DNA of 64,000 nucleotides from Limosilactobacillus rudii (GTDB lineage Bacteria > Bacillota > Bacilli > Lactobacillales > Lactobacillaceae). Below the pieces are notes generated by a model, which was not told the origin of the DNA, did no database searches, and saw nothing but the letters and a program-made list of their open reading frames with translations. The stretch covers positions 1 to 64,000 of the forward strand of contig NZ_JACIVB010000017.1 of assembly GCF_014145455.1 (NCBI RefSeq). The letters run 5' to 3'. A program made the position numbers and the translations under genes. Numbering within the stretch: position 1 is the first letter of the stretch; the number at the start of each line of letters is the position of its first letter. Of this stretch, positions 38,176 to 47,187 are shown in pieces.

Positions 38176-38409
38176 ACGTGTCACTTCCTTTAAGTTATTT
38201 ATGCAACATTTCACATTGTTATTCTACTATATTTTAACCGATTAAAAAACATATCATTAGCAATATGCATACTTATTAGATATTTTTATAAGATTTGATT
38301 ATAACACCACCCTTCTAAAGTTAACCAAAGTGCAAAAGTGAATTTTTTACGTATATATAAGATTAGGGCACTGAAAAGGCTCCTCAAAAATTTTGAAAGA
38401 GGTATACGG

Positions 38410-38983
38410 ATGGAAAATGATCGAACAGCCCAGCTTGCAGCCGCTTGGGAAAAGTGGCAAAGAATGACAATTACTAGTGACCCGATGTTTGGGATGGTAA
38501 TGGCAAATAAGGATATTTGTTTGGAGTTAATTAACCGAGCACTGCCGAAACTAAAGGCAACTAAAATCATACATTTAAGTACTCAAAAAGCGGACAATTG
38601 TCGTCTTTAATGCTCTTGCTAAGGAGTTTAAAGACGATGACCAACCGATTAAAGATTTTCTTGCCTTAATGCGCAATCAAGCGGACAATAAAGATAGATT
38701 TATTGCACAGATCCAAAACGAAATTGATAAAGTCAAAAGTGATCCAGAAAGGAGACAAGGCTTTATGAAATATGAGATGTTGATGATGGATGCAAAGCGC
38801 AAGGCACGTGAAGAGGGTAAAACAGAGGGTAAATCTGAAGCACGCAAAGAAGGAATTCGAACCCTTGTTAAAAACCTACAAGAGTTAGGCGTTGACAAAG
38901 AAAATATCAAAAAGCGAGTCAAAGCTAGCTATAACTTAACTAGTGCCGAAGTTGAAAAATATTTAACTAACCTAAACTCCTAA
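38410..38983 (+). pseudogene. Decayed Rpn/PD-(D/E)XK family recombination-promoting nuclease
   Basis: The first part (38410-38596) encodes the typical N-terminus with MTITSDPMFGMVMANKD, after a GAAAGAGG SD. The reading frame then shifts and stops at 38610. A second frame, from about 38600 to 38983, encodes the typical C-terminal region (EFKDDDQPIKDFLALM, then a charged helix rich in EGK repeats). Intact members of this family are about 300 residues long. The middle with the catalytic PD-(D/E)XK residues is missing at the junction near 38595. The gene is therefore inactive through an internal deletion with frameshift. Such genes are common transposase-like accessory genes in lactobacilli. Confidence 0.8.
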
Positions 38984-39052
38984 TCGAGGTTGTCCTCTCC
39001 ATGATGTGCTAGAATAATAACCACACTATATTTAAGAGAATGGAGATACACT

Positions 39053-40447
39053 ATGACGCAATCAAAGCAACGTGAACAAGACGTTGACGTATGGGTGGGA
39101 AAAAGATTTCCACTCACCATTCGTAAAATCGGGGTTAATGGTCATGGAATTGGCTATTATAAGCATAAGGTCTGTTTTGTTCCCGGCGCGCTACCAAATG
39201 AAGTAATCGTTGCAGAGGTTACTCGGGTATTACCTCGTTATCTCGAAGCAAAAATTCACCGAATCCGGCAAAAGAGTCGCTACCGCGTTCAACCACGCGA
39301 TGAATATGCTGATATTGCCGGTGGTTTTGAATTGGAAAACTTAGCCTATCAGCAACAATTAAAATTCAAGCGCCAGGTCGTCCTCGATAGTCTCGAAAAA
39401 TTTCAACCATATGGCTACCGTAATTATGAGGTTCGTCCGACAATTGCAGCCCCTGAGCAATATGGTTACCGGAATAAGGCACAATTTCAAGTAAGAATGG
39501 TCGACGGTCACGTCGCGGCAGGACTATACCAGCCAAACAGTCACACCTTAGTTGATATGAAAACCTGCGCTGTCCAAATGCCCCGCACAATGGGAGTAGT
39601 TCGGGCAGTCACTAAAATGATTGAAGATTTACAAATTCCAGTTTATGACGAACAGCACAACAGCGGGATTATCAAGACCCTCGCTGTTCGTGAATCATGG
39701 TCGACTGGCGAAGTCCAATTAACTTTTATCACTAATTCAGCTAAGCTCCCTCATAAGCGCGAATTATTAGCACAAATTGAAAAAGATCTTCCAGCTGTTG
39801 TATCAGTAATGCAGAATGTTAATCCCGGCGACACCCCGCTCGTCTGGGGCGAGAAAATGATTCACCTTGCCGGCAAGACCTCGATCCTTGAAAGTTTAAT
39901 GGGACTGGACTTTAAACTTTCCGCTCGCTCCTTCTTACAGTTAAATCCTGAACAAACAGAAACCTTATATGAAGAAGCAGCCAACGCCCTTGAATTAGAT
40001 GAGAATGATACATTGATCGATGCTTACGCCGGAATTGGGACAATCGGGTTGTCATTAGCACCGCGGGTAAAAGCAGTCCGTGGAATGGAAGTCATCCCCG
40101 AAGCAGTAGCTGACGCCAACGAAAATGCCGCTCTAAATGGCATTACAAATGCACATTACGAAGTCGGCAAGGCAGAAGAAGTTCTCCCCCGTTGGCAAAA
40201 AGAAGGACTAACCTTCGATGCTCTCGTGGTTGACCCGCCACGAACCGGTCTTGATGATCAATTAATCAAGCAAATCTTAAAGGTTAAGCCACGTAAATTT
40301 GCCTATGTCTCTTGCGGAATGGCATCACTAGCACGGAATCTTCGGCGGTTGACCAGCGTCTATCACGTTGACTACATTCAGCCAATTGATATGATGCCCC
40401 AAACTGCCCGTTGCGAGGCTGTTGTTAAATTATCATTACGGAAATAA
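39053..40447 (+). CDS. rlmD: 23S rRNA (uracil-C5)-methyltransferase, RlmD/RlmCD type
   Basis: A SAM-dependent enzyme that adds a methyl group to C5 of U1939 (and U747 in RlmCD-type enzymes) of 23S rRNA. The 464 residues hold an N-terminal TRAM-like domain (about 10-75), a linker domain and a Rossmann methyltransferase domain (DAYAGIGTIGLSLA near 323). VVDPPRTGLD and the catalytic cysteine in YVSCGM are present. The four cysteines that bind a 4Fe-4S cluster in E. coli RlmD are absent: the matching stretch RDEYADIAGGFELENL has none. This suits a cluster-free lactobacillar version. The SD GGAGATACACT precedes the ATG. The gene is probably monocistronic, with a terminator just behind it. Confidence 0.93.
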   Translation: MTQSKQREQDVDVWVGKRFPLTIRKIGVNGHGIGYYKHKVCFVPGALPNEVIVAEVTRVLPRYLEAKIHRIRQKSRYRVQPRDEYADIAGGFELENLAYQQQLKFKRQVVLDSLEKFQPYGYRNYEVRPTIAAPEQYGYRNKAQFQVRMVDGHVAAGLYQPNSHTLVDMKTCAVQMPRTMGVVRAVTKMIEDLQIPVYDEQHNSGIIKTLAVRESWSTGEVQLTFITNSAKLPHKRELLAQIEKDLPAVVSVMQNVNPGDTPLVWGEKMIHLAGKTSILESLMGLDFKLSARSFLQLNPEQTETLYEEAANALELDENDTLIDAYAGIGTIGLSLAPRVKAVRGMEVIPEAVADANENAALNGITNAHYEVGKAEEVLPRWQKEGLTFDALVVDPPRTGLDDQLIKQILKVKPRKFAYVSCGMASLARNLRRLTSVYHVDYIQPIDMMPQTARCEAVVKLSLRK

Positions 40448-40448
40448 T

Positions 40449-40479
40449 TAAGGCTGGGAATTAACCCAACCTTTTTCTA
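40449..40479 (+). terminator. Terminator of rlmD
   Basis: AAGGCTGGG and CCCAACCTT pair with one mismatch around AATTAA and are followed by TTTT. It lies between converging genes and may work in both directions. Confidence 0.7.
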
Positions 40480-40481
40480 TT

Positions 40482-41933
40482 TTAAAGATATTTATTAATA
40501 TTGTGGGCTGCATTGCGACCAGAATAAAAGGCGTACCCAACACACGTCCCCGGCATATTAGGCCCATAAGTATCACCAACTAATCCTGAAGCATCATTTC
40601 CGGCAGCGTACAATCCTGGAATTGGCTTATAGTTGGTATCTAGCACTTGATTTTCTGGCGTTACCTTCAATCCGCCCATGGTACAGAAAGCTCCCACATT
40701 TAGTTTAAAGCCATAAAATGGCCCAGTCGTAACTTTCTGTAGGTATTGGGATTCTTTGCCAAAGTCACTATCAACACCCTGATCAGCAAACTTATTATAA
40801 CGATTAATCGTTTCCTGCAAGTTAGCGACGGGTAGCTGCATCTGCTTAGCTAATTCCGCAATTGTATTAGCCTTAAAAATAAACGATTTTTTAGCTGCTA
40901 CTGCCTGGTCTAATTCTGCTTGTAATTTATCCATCTTTTGACCCCGACGAACGTAAATTCCTAAGCCCATAAAGTTACCTTCAGTTGCCATTTTGTCAAT
41001 TACCGCTTGATCTAAAATGCTATAAACTTGCGCTTGCGTATAGAGGGCATTACCAGCTAACGAGAAATTGTAAACGACCTCCTCATTAACAAAGCGCTCA
41101 CCATTTTCATTAACCCATAAAAGGGGCTGTTGACCAGCCGCGGTGTTCATCTGGGAAGACATCATCTTATAAGAAGGTTCCTGCTCATCTTTAAGATATC
41201 CGCCAAACAGCATCGCCATCCCCATTCCATTCTTCTGGGCACCCAAATGCCAAGCCATTTCAAGCCCATCACCGGTACCCTTTCCCGAACTTACGGGAAC
41301 TAGGCGCCGTTCATCATAACTGGTCTCTTCTTTAATCAGACGTTCATTATTTAAGTACCCACCAGTCGCTAAAACAACGGTGCGTGCGCTAACGCGGTAA
41401 TGTTCTTTAGTTCGATTATCACGGAGCGTTACTTCAATGTCACCGTTATCCTTTTTTTGAAGGTTAACAGCGCGTGTCAAAGTAAGTATCTCACCGCCTG
41501 CCTGTTCAAATCTTGGTTGCAAAGCATCATGGATAACACCAAAACCCATTCCCTTATAAATGTGCCATGTCGCTTCTCCTGCGCCCATTGCTTGCACACC
41601 CTCATATTCAACGCCTTGTTCATGCAACCATTGCACATTTTCAGCACTACTATTAATATAGTCACGCCATATACGGGAATCGGCCTTGTATTTAGAATAG
41701 TTTACTTCTTCACTAAGGACATCGGTCGCCTTAATTTTGATCCCCTCTTCTTTTTGTAAATAAGAATCAATCGCAAATAATCCTTCCGTATAGTTAGTAC
41801 TGCCACCAGTAGTTTTTCCCTTTTCAAGCATCAGTACAGAATGACCATCCTGAACTGCCGTAAGCCCGGCTGCCATCCCTGCCGCTCCGGTTCCAATGAC
41901 CACAACATCATAATTAGTTTTCTTACTTCTCAT
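40482..41933 (-). CDS. FAD_binding_2 reductase (fumarate reductase/flavocytochrome c-like)
   Basis: A 483-residue soluble flavoprotein of the fumarate reductase flavoprotein-like group, which reduces an activated C=C bond. GTGAAGMAAG near the N-terminus binds FAD, VVLATGGYLNNE is the second nucleotide-contacting motif, NENGERFVNEE (about 270) falls where such enzymes keep substrate-site residues, and TYGPNMPGTCVGYA closes the FAD site. It has no FMN_bind domain, no haem motif and no signal peptide, so it needs an outside electron donor. It is divergent from a LysR regulator with a 114-bp gap. The flavin reductase operon 3 kb away may be the donor, by analogy with two-component NADH:acrylate/cinnamate reductases; this is inference. 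The substrate (fumarate, urocanate, hydroxycinnamate or other) cannot be told. Confidence 0.85.
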   Translation of the reverse strand: MRSKKTNYDVVVIGTGAAGMAAGLTAVQDGHSVLMLEKGKTTGGSTNYTEGLFAIDSYLQKEEGIKIKATDVLSEEVNYSKYKADSRIWRDYINSSAENVQWLHEQGVEYEGVQAMGAGEATWHIYKGMGFGVIHDALQPRFEQAGGEILTLTRAVNLQKKDNGDIEVTLRDNRTKEHYRVSARTVVLATGGYLNNERLIKEETSYDERRLVPVSSGKGTGDGLEMAWHLGAQKNGMGMAMLFGGYLKDEQEPSYKMMSSQMNTAAGQQPLLWVNENGERFVNEEVVYNFSLAGNALYTQAQVYSILDQAVIDKMATEGNFMGLGIYVRRGQKMDKLQAELDQAVAAKKSFIFKANTIAELAKQMQLPVANLQETINRYNKFADQGVDSDFGKESQYLQKVTTGPFYGFKLNVGAFCTMGGLKVTPENQVLDTNYKPIPGLYAAGNDASGLVGDTYGPNMPGTCVGYAFYSGRNAAHNINKYL

Positions 41934-41975
41934 TATTTTTCACCTTTTCTTTTTAGTTGTAATTTCATTATAATT

Positions 41976-41988
41976 ACTTTGTGAAAGT
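41976..41988. promoter_or_regulatory. Possible LysR operator
   Basis: ACTTTGTGAAAGT is a 13-bp perfect inverted repeat in the gap between the divergent reductase and LysR genes, where a LysR regulator would be expected to bind. The assignment rests on position and symmetry only. Confidence 0.35.
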
Positions 41989-42047
41989 GTTAATATGACT
42001 AATAAGTTTGATAGCCGCACTTAAATTTCGGGTAGGAGGAGAGCAAA

Positions 42048-42953
42048 ATGGAAATTGAACAGCTCAAAACGTTCTTAGCAGTTGCTCAGCTCGGGAGTTT
42101 CCAACAAGTTGCTGAGCAAAAATTTATTTCGCAACGGACGGTGTCAAAGCAAATGACTAACTTAGAAAATGAGTTGAGAGTAAAATTATTCTTTCGTGGC
42201 AGTAATAAAATTTCCTTAACTAATGCCGGAATCTATTTTTCCCAACAAGCAAACGAACTTATCAATCAGCTCAACGATAGTGTGGTAAAGCTTCATAATA
42301 TTACAAACAATAATTTACAGCATCTTCGTATTGGTTACTTCTCACCATTTGAGGGTCGTTTATTAGTCACACATATCAGGAAATATCGTAGCATGATGGC
42401 AGATCAGCCTATTAGTTTTCATGTAAGTGAAGCCAGCATTGAACATTTAATCGCTGATGTCACGCTTGGTATTCTTGATTGCGCTTATATCCTTGACTAT
42501 GGAACTCATGACCATTTAATAAATACCGAATTGAACAGTATTAAAGTTGCTGATGGTAAGATGGTCCTCGGAATTAGCAAAGATCATCCCCTCGCTGCTA
42601 AAAAATCACTATCTGCGACCGATCTTATCGGCCAAACAATTTTATACTATAGCAATGAAAGTTCGACCTACTTACAATCAGCATTCCTCGCCACCCTTCC
42701 GCGCAACCATTCCTACAATATTCAACGAATTGGAACTATTGAACAGCTTCAAACCCTAGTCGCGTTAAATCAGGCAATTGCCTTTTATCCTGAAAGTTTG
42801 CCTCTATTTTCTAATGATTGGGTTGTTTTCCGTCATCTCAACAATTCTGCTAATCGGGCATCACAAAATTATTCTATTCAATTAATTTATCGTCCTGACA
42901 ACAACATTAACGGTCTTCACTATTTTCGCCAATTTTTAGGGCAGCTTAATTAA
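42048..42953 (+). CDS. LysR-family transcriptional regulator
   Basis: A 301-residue regulator. Residues 1-60 form the LysR winged helix-turn-helix (TFLAVAQLGSFQQVAEQ; QRTVSKQMTNLE). The rest is the periplasmic-binding-like effector domain starting near LRIGYFSPFEG. The ATG has a strong GGAGGAG SD 7 nt upstream. It is transcribed away from the FAD_binding_2 reductase gene across a 114-bp gap. This is the usual LysR arrangement, so it most likely controls that gene in response to its substrate or product. The effector is unknown. Confidence 0.9.
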   Translation: MEIEQLKTFLAVAQLGSFQQVAEQKFISQRTVSKQMTNLENELRVKLFFRGSNKISLTNAGIYFSQQANELINQLNDSVVKLHNITNNNLQHLRIGYFSPFEGRLLVTHIRKYRSMMADQPISFHVSEASIEHLIADVTLGILDCAYILDYGTHDHLINTELNSIKVADGKMVLGISKDHPLAAKKSLSATDLIGQTILYYSNESSTYLQSAFLATLPRNHSYNIQRIGTIEQLQTLVALNQAIAFYPESLPLFSNDWVVFRHLNNSANRASQNYSIQLIYRPDNNINGLHYFRQFLGQLN

Positions 42954-42974
42954 CATAAGTTGCCATTTCACCTT

Positions 42975-43011
42975 TGAAAACGTTTACATATAAATAAAGG
43001 TTTTCTATAAT
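42975..43011 (+). promoter_or_regulatory. cre site overlapping promoter of the lacI-family gene
   Basis: TTTACA (42983) is followed after exactly 17 nt by TATAAT (43006). TGAAAACGTTTACA (42975-42988), a consensus cre, covers the -35. CcpA repression by rapidly used sugar, or autorepression, is expected. Confidence 0.75.
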
Positions 43012-43046
43012 AGAAGTAATAATAATTAGCGAAAGAGGCCCACTTT

Positions 43047-44051
43047 ATGAAACCAACAATTAAAGACATTGCTCAACGGGCCAACGTTTCAACGGCCACT
43101 GTTTCCCGTGTACTCTCAAAGAAGGAAAAATCCTACCGGCCTGAAACCGCGGCTAAAATTGAAGCAATTGCTAAGGAACTAGGCTATAAAAAGAATCTGG
43201 CGGCCGCAGAACTTGCCGCCAATAGTAGTAAGCTAATTGCGGTTATTTTGAATAATACACAAACAAACTTTTCTAATGACATTATCGCTGCTGTTCAAGC
43301 AGAAACAGATAAAGCCGGCTATCAAATGTTCATTCTCTACGCCGGAAATCACAATGCGCGGTTACTCAACCAAGCGATCAGTGTTGCCCTTGAACGACAC
43401 GTTGCCGGAATCTTGCTAGTGGCTACCTCACTTGATGACCAAGCAGCCACAACCTTAAAGGAGACTAGCACCCCCTGTCGTCTGGTGTCCGTCTACGATC
43501 AAGAAGATCAACGTTACCGTGGGTTAAAGTTTATTAGCTCAGATAATGAACGAATCGGTTACCTAGCGACAAAGTATTTATTGGCGCGAGGACACCAGCG
43601 AATTGGCCTTGCCGGAATTGATCATTCATCAACCGGTGAGCAAAGATTGCATGGCTACCAACGGGCAATGGTTGAACAAGGGTTAGTGCCGCAAATGGAC
43701 TGGGTCAAATATGGGGACTATAGTTTTGGTCCGCAACAAAATATTTTAAAATCACTCTATAATAAAAATCTGGATGCCTTAATTACTGCCAGCGACATGG
43801 TGGCCGTCGGGGTAGTAAAAGAAGCCCGGTTGCTTGGTATTAAAATTCCTGACGACCTCTCACTAGTTAGCATTGATGGCACCTTTCTCTGCGATATTAC
43901 AATTCCTACTATCACCAGTGTTACTCAAAATTTCTATCAAATGGGGACAGCTGCTATTAAAAGTCTGCTAAATGATCGTGATTCAGAATTTATTCCTGTT
44001 CGAATAACTTCTCGTGATAGCGTCCAGCAAATGACTAGCAAAATATACTAG
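43047..44051 (+). CDS. LacI-family transcriptional regulator
   Basis: A 334-residue sugar-responsive repressor. TIKDIAQRANVSTATVSRVLS at the N-terminus is the LacI helix-turn-helix; a hinge helix with AAAELAANSS follows, then a periplasmic-binding-like sugar domain (KLIAVILNNTQTNFSND onward). It lies just before an MFS sugar transporter gene whose -35 is covered by a perfect LacI-type palindrome, so it is the likely repressor of that transporter. The MFS/alpha-glucosidase pair on the other strand carries a different operator type, close to cre. A MalR-like role is plausible but the inducer is unproven. Confidence 0.9.
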   Translation: MKPTIKDIAQRANVSTATVSRVLSKKEKSYRPETAAKIEAIAKELGYKKNLAAAELAANSSKLIAVILNNTQTNFSNDIIAAVQAETDKAGYQMFILYAGNHNARLLNQAISVALERHVAGILLVATSLDDQAATTLKETSTPCRLVSVYDQEDQRYRGLKFISSDNERIGYLATKYLLARGHQRIGLAGIDHSSTGEQRLHGYQRAMVEQGLVPQMDWVKYGDYSFGPQQNILKSLYNKNLDALITASDMVAVGVVKEARLLGIKIPDDLSLVSIDGTFLCDITIPTITSVTQNFYQMGTAAIKSLLNDRDSEFIPVRITSRDSVQQMTSKIY

Positions 44052-44122
44052 AAAGCAGTAGTTAGCGGTTTAAGCCTAACATACCAACGCTTAACCCACC
44101 GTGCTATCCCGCTTTCTTTTTA
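44052..44122 (+). terminator. Terminator of the lacI-family gene
   Basis: A long hairpin: GAAAGC pairs with GCTTTC, with inner stems CGG/CCG and TTAAGC/GCTTAA. It is followed by TTTTTATTT, so it should stop transcription before the transporter promoter. Confidence 0.75.
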
Positions 44123-44132
44123 TTTCATTTTT

Positions 44133-44170
44133 TGCAACCGGTTGCACATCTTTTGTTTATCTGCTATATT
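44133..44170 (+). promoter_or_regulatory. LacI-type operator over the promoter of the MFS gene
   Basis: TGCAACCGGTTGCA (44133-44146) is a perfect 14-bp palindrome of LacI type. Its right half overlaps the -35 TTGCAC (44142-44147), which is followed after 17 nt by TATATT (44165). Bound repressor would block RNA polymerase. Confidence 0.8.
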
Positions 44171-44239
44171 GTCCTTGTAAGAGCTTACATTAGCTCATTT
44201 GCAATTATTATTTATTTTTATCGTTAGGAGTTGTTTGTA

Positions 44240-45610
44240 ATGAGTCAAGACGAATCTGTTGTTCTCAATCAAGATAAGACTTCGACGAGCGGATTACCGA
44301 TACTTCCCAAAAGTACTATTTGGATGATCAACTTTGGATTTCTCGGTGTCCAAATCGCCTTTACACTGCAGGGTTCACAAATGAGCCGAATCTTCCAGAC
44401 CATTGGTGCCAACCCTAATAACTTAGGATGGTTCTTCTTACTGCCACCGCTTGCTGGTTTAATCGTTCAACCCATTATCGGTTATTATTCTGACCGTACT
44501 TGGGCGCCCAAGCTCGGTGGACGACGGTTGCCATATCTTTTCATCGGAATGATCATCGCGGTTATCGTTATGATCCTCCTACCGAACTCTGGTAGCCTCG
44601 GATTTGGCTATGGATCGTTCGCTGCTTTATTATTCGGAGCAATTACCGTTGCCTTCCTTGATCTTTCATCAAATATGGCCATGCAGCCATTTAAGATGAT
44701 GGTTGGTGACATGGTTAATGACGACCAAAAGAGTTATGCTTACGGTATTCAAAGTTTGATCTGTAATACCGGGGCGGTCTTAGCAGCCATCTTCCCCTTC
44801 CTCTTAACTTGGTGGGGAGTTTCAAACACTGCTAAAAAGGGTGTTGTTCCGCAATCAGTTGTTATTTCATTTTACGTCGGCGCAGTAATCCTAGTTATTA
44901 CCTGCCTCTTCACGATTTTCCGGGTTCACGAATATGATCCTGCAACTTACGCCCGTTATCACGGTATTTCTGAAGCTGATAACAAGGAAGGCGGCAATTG
45001 GTTCACCCTCTTAAAGCACGCACCAAAAGTATTCTGGAACGTAGCATTAGTTCAATTCTTCTGCTGGTTCTCCTTCCAATACCTATCAACTTACGCTGTC
45101 GGAGCCATTGCGAAGAACGTATGGGTAACGACTGATGCTTCTTCTGCTGCCTATCAAGCTGCTGGTAACTGGTACGGGGTAATGACTGCGGTTCAATCAA
45201 TCGCTGCAGTTGTTTGGTCCTATGTTCTAGCTAAGGTTCCCAACAACCACCACAAAGCTGGTTATTCTCTCAGCCTCTTACTTGGGGCAATTGGTTATAC
45301 CTCCATTTTCTTCATTCATTCCCAAAATGCCCTCATCTTCTCCTTTGTATTAATCGGAATTGCATGGGCATCAATGAATACTTACCCATTAACAATGGTT
45401 ACCAATGCCTTGTCCGGTAAGCACATGGGAACCTACCTTGGTTTATTTAACGGTTCAATCTGTGTTCCACAAATGGTTGCATCGTTACTTAGCTTTGGTC
45501 TCTTCCCATTACTCGGCAGTTCACAAGTAAACATGATGCTCGTTACTGGTATCTCTGCTCTACTTGGTGCAATCGCCGTTCTCTTCATTAAAGAAACCTA
45601 CGCTGAATAA
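44240..45610 (+). CDS. SLC45-like MFS sugar transporter
   Basis: A 12-helix major facilitator of the SLC45/GPH-like group, probably a proton symporter for a di- or oligosaccharide. Characteristic features are the first helix with LGVQIAFTLQGSQMSR, the loop GYYSDRTW...GGRRLPY (MFS signature A) and the HEYDPATYARYHG segment in the central cytosolic loop. I take the ATG at 44240 because TAGGAG lies 9 nt upstream; a TTG at 44231 touches the SD. The gene follows a LacI-type regulator, and its promoter is covered by that family's operator. It is a clear paralog of the MFS gene at 45785-47170. The substrate is probably a maltose- or isomaltose-like sugar, inferred from the neighbouring glucosidase. 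Confidence 0.85.
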   Translation: MSQDESVVLNQDKTSTSGLPILPKSTIWMINFGFLGVQIAFTLQGSQMSRIFQTIGANPNNLGWFFLLPPLAGLIVQPIIGYYSDRTWAPKLGGRRLPYLFIGMIIAVIVMILLPNSGSLGFGYGSFAALLFGAITVAFLDLSSNMAMQPFKMMVGDMVNDDQKSYAYGIQSLICNTGAVLAAIFPFLLTWWGVSNTAKKGVVPQSVVISFYVGAVILVITCLFTIFRVHEYDPATYARYHGISEADNKEGGNWFTLLKHAPKVFWNVALVQFFCWFSFQYLSTYAVGAIAKNVWVTTDASSAAYQAAGNWYGVMTAVQSIAAVVWSYVLAKVPNNHHKAGYSLSLLLGAIGYTSIFFIHSQNALIFSFVLIGIAWASMNTYPLTMVTNALSGKHMGTYLGLFNGSICVPQMVASLLSFGLFPLLGSSQVNMMLVTGISALLGAIAVLFIKETYAE

Positions 45611-45630
45611 AATATCTTACATTCAAAGTA

Positions 45631-45675
45631 ACAAATAATCCCGATCGGCACTTAGTCGGTCGGGATTATTTGTTT
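45631..45675 (+). terminator. Terminator of the plus-strand MFS gene
   Basis: AAATAATCCCGA and TCGGGATTATTT form a 12-bp stem with a further CG/CG pair around CACTTAGT. It sits between converging genes and may be bidirectional. Confidence 0.75.
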
Positions 45676-45704
45676 ATAAAGTCATTCTCTAAATCAACGT
45701 AATA

Positions 45705-45748
45705 CGCAAACGGGCTTCAGCGCTCATCAAGAACTCTGAAGCCCGTTG
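45705..45748 (-). terminator. Hairpin behind the minus-strand MFS gene
   Basis: AACGGGCTTCAG pairs perfectly with CTGAAGCCCGTT around a 15-nt loop. The T-run is short, so termination efficiency is uncertain. Confidence 0.6.
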
Positions 45749-45784
45749 ATATTTATGTTCTTAAGGAGAAATTCTAGCAGTCCA

Positions 45785-47170
45785 CTATGCCTTCTTTACA
45801 GTAACCCCTTCATGAATTGCTTGAACAGCTAACGCCCCGATGAGGAGTGAAATACCACCAAGCAAAAGCATCATCGGTTGTTTGTGTCCAACAAGTGGGA
45901 ACAGGAAGAAGCTGCAAAGGGAAGCGACAATTTGCGGTACACAGATCCCAACATTGAACAATCCGAGGTATGCCCCTTCATTTTTACCATTTAATGATGA
46001 AGTAAGAAGGGTAAATGGGATGGTGTTAATACTGAAGTTACCGATACCAAACATAATCATAGCAATAATCGAGGTCGTCTTAGTCGTCACAAAGGTCATC
46101 CAGATAAGACCTAGACCGCCAATAATCATCCCAAATGTATACCACTTTTTCCGTGAACCAGCCTTGGCATGAGCGTAAATCAAGCCCCAGACAATTCCAG
46201 CAATACTGTATACGGCAGTTAAAATTCCGTACCAGTTACCAGCTGCTTGGTACCCGGCAGAAGTTACATCTGACGTATGCCAAATATTCCGCGCACAGGT
46301 TCCGGTCGTATAAGTCCAAACATACATAATGGCAAACCAGCTAAATAATTGCACAAGATTAATTTCCCAGAATGCCCGTGGCGCGGTCTTAACTAGCTTC
46401 CAAAGGCTAACTGACTTTTTCCGTTCATCAGGGTCAATATGGTGGTACTTGGCATAGGTATCAGGGTCATATTCCTTAACATTAAAGACCGTCCATAAAC
46501 CGGTGAAGAGGAGTACAGCCGCTGCGCAAAGGTATGACCAGATAACGGTATTCGGGACGACTCCCCTTTTTGCCGTGTTTGACATTCCAAACATCGTAAA
46601 GATAAATGGTAAGATCGTTGCTAAAATTCCACCACCGTTAGAAAATACCTGTTGCCACGACCATGCAAAGTTCTTCTGCTTATTATTGACCATATCGCCG
46701 ACGATCATTCGGGATGGCTGCATACAAATATTACTAAATAAGTCCATTAAACACACTGCTGTTGCAGCATAAATCATGGCAGCCATCGAGCCATAACCAA
46801 AGCCAAGCGAACCGGAGAATGGCAACATAATCAAAACCAAAGCCGCAATTGGTGTCCCAAAGAGAAGGTAGGGCAGACGGCGACCAAAACGGTTCCACGT
46901 ACGGTCAGACATCTTTCCCATGATCGGTTGAACAATCATCCCCATCAATGGCGGAAAAATAAAGAAGAAACCTAAATTATTAGGATTAGCCCCAATTGTT
47001 TGGCAGATTCGACTCATCTGTGAACTTTGGAGGGAAAACGCCATGTTAATTCCTAGAAAGGCAAACGTAATCGCAAATAATTCTTTTTTCGGCAGGTCCG
47101 GCATCCCTGTATCAAGGTCAACCTGTTTCGTTACTGTCTTTGATTTTACTTTTGAAATTGGCTTATCCAT
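45785..47170 (-). CDS. SLC45-like MFS sugar transporter (operon with glucosidase)
   Basis: A 461-residue 12-helix MFS transporter, closely similar to the one at 44240-45610 (shared SLQSSQMSRICQTIGANP-type first helix, GKMSDRTWNRFGRRLPY loop and VKEYDPDTYAKYHH central loop). It starts 17 nt behind the alpha-glucosidase gene with a GGAGATGAACGGTA SD, so the two form an operon. Its job is then uptake of the glucosidase's substrate, such as isomaltose, maltose or a related oligosaccharide. The operon promoter lies upstream of the glucosidase and carries two cre/LacI-like boxes. The protein ends in a basic Lys-rich tail. Confidence 0.88.
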   Translation of the reverse strand: MDKPISKVKSKTVTKQVDLDTGMPDLPKKELFAITFAFLGINMAFSLQSSQMSRICQTIGANPNNLGFFFIFPPLMGMIVQPIMGKMSDRTWNRFGRRLPYLLFGTPIAALVLIMLPFSGSLGFGYGSMAAMIYAATAVCLMDLFSNICMQPSRMIVGDMVNNKQKNFAWSWQQVFSNGGGILATILPFIFTMFGMSNTAKRGVVPNTVIWSYLCAAAVLLFTGLWTVFNVKEYDPDTYAKYHHIDPDERKKSVSLWKLVKTAPRAFWEINLVQLFSWFAIMYVWTYTTGTCARNIWHTSDVTSAGYQAAGNWYGILTAVYSIAGIVWGLIYAHAKAGSRKKWYTFGMIIGGLGLIWMTFVTTKTTSIIAMIMFGIGNFSINTIPFTLLTSSLNGKNEGAYLGLFNVGICVPQIVASLCSFFLFPLVGHKQPMMLLLGGISLLIGALAVQAIHEGVTVKKA

Positions 47171-47187
47171 TACCGTTCATCTCCACT

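Noticed and set aside
38338-38409. Longer start of the Rpn remnant at 38338
   Set aside because: The ATG at 38410 has a GAAAGAGG SD and the family-typical start MENDRTAQ. The upstream 24 codons have no SD of their own.
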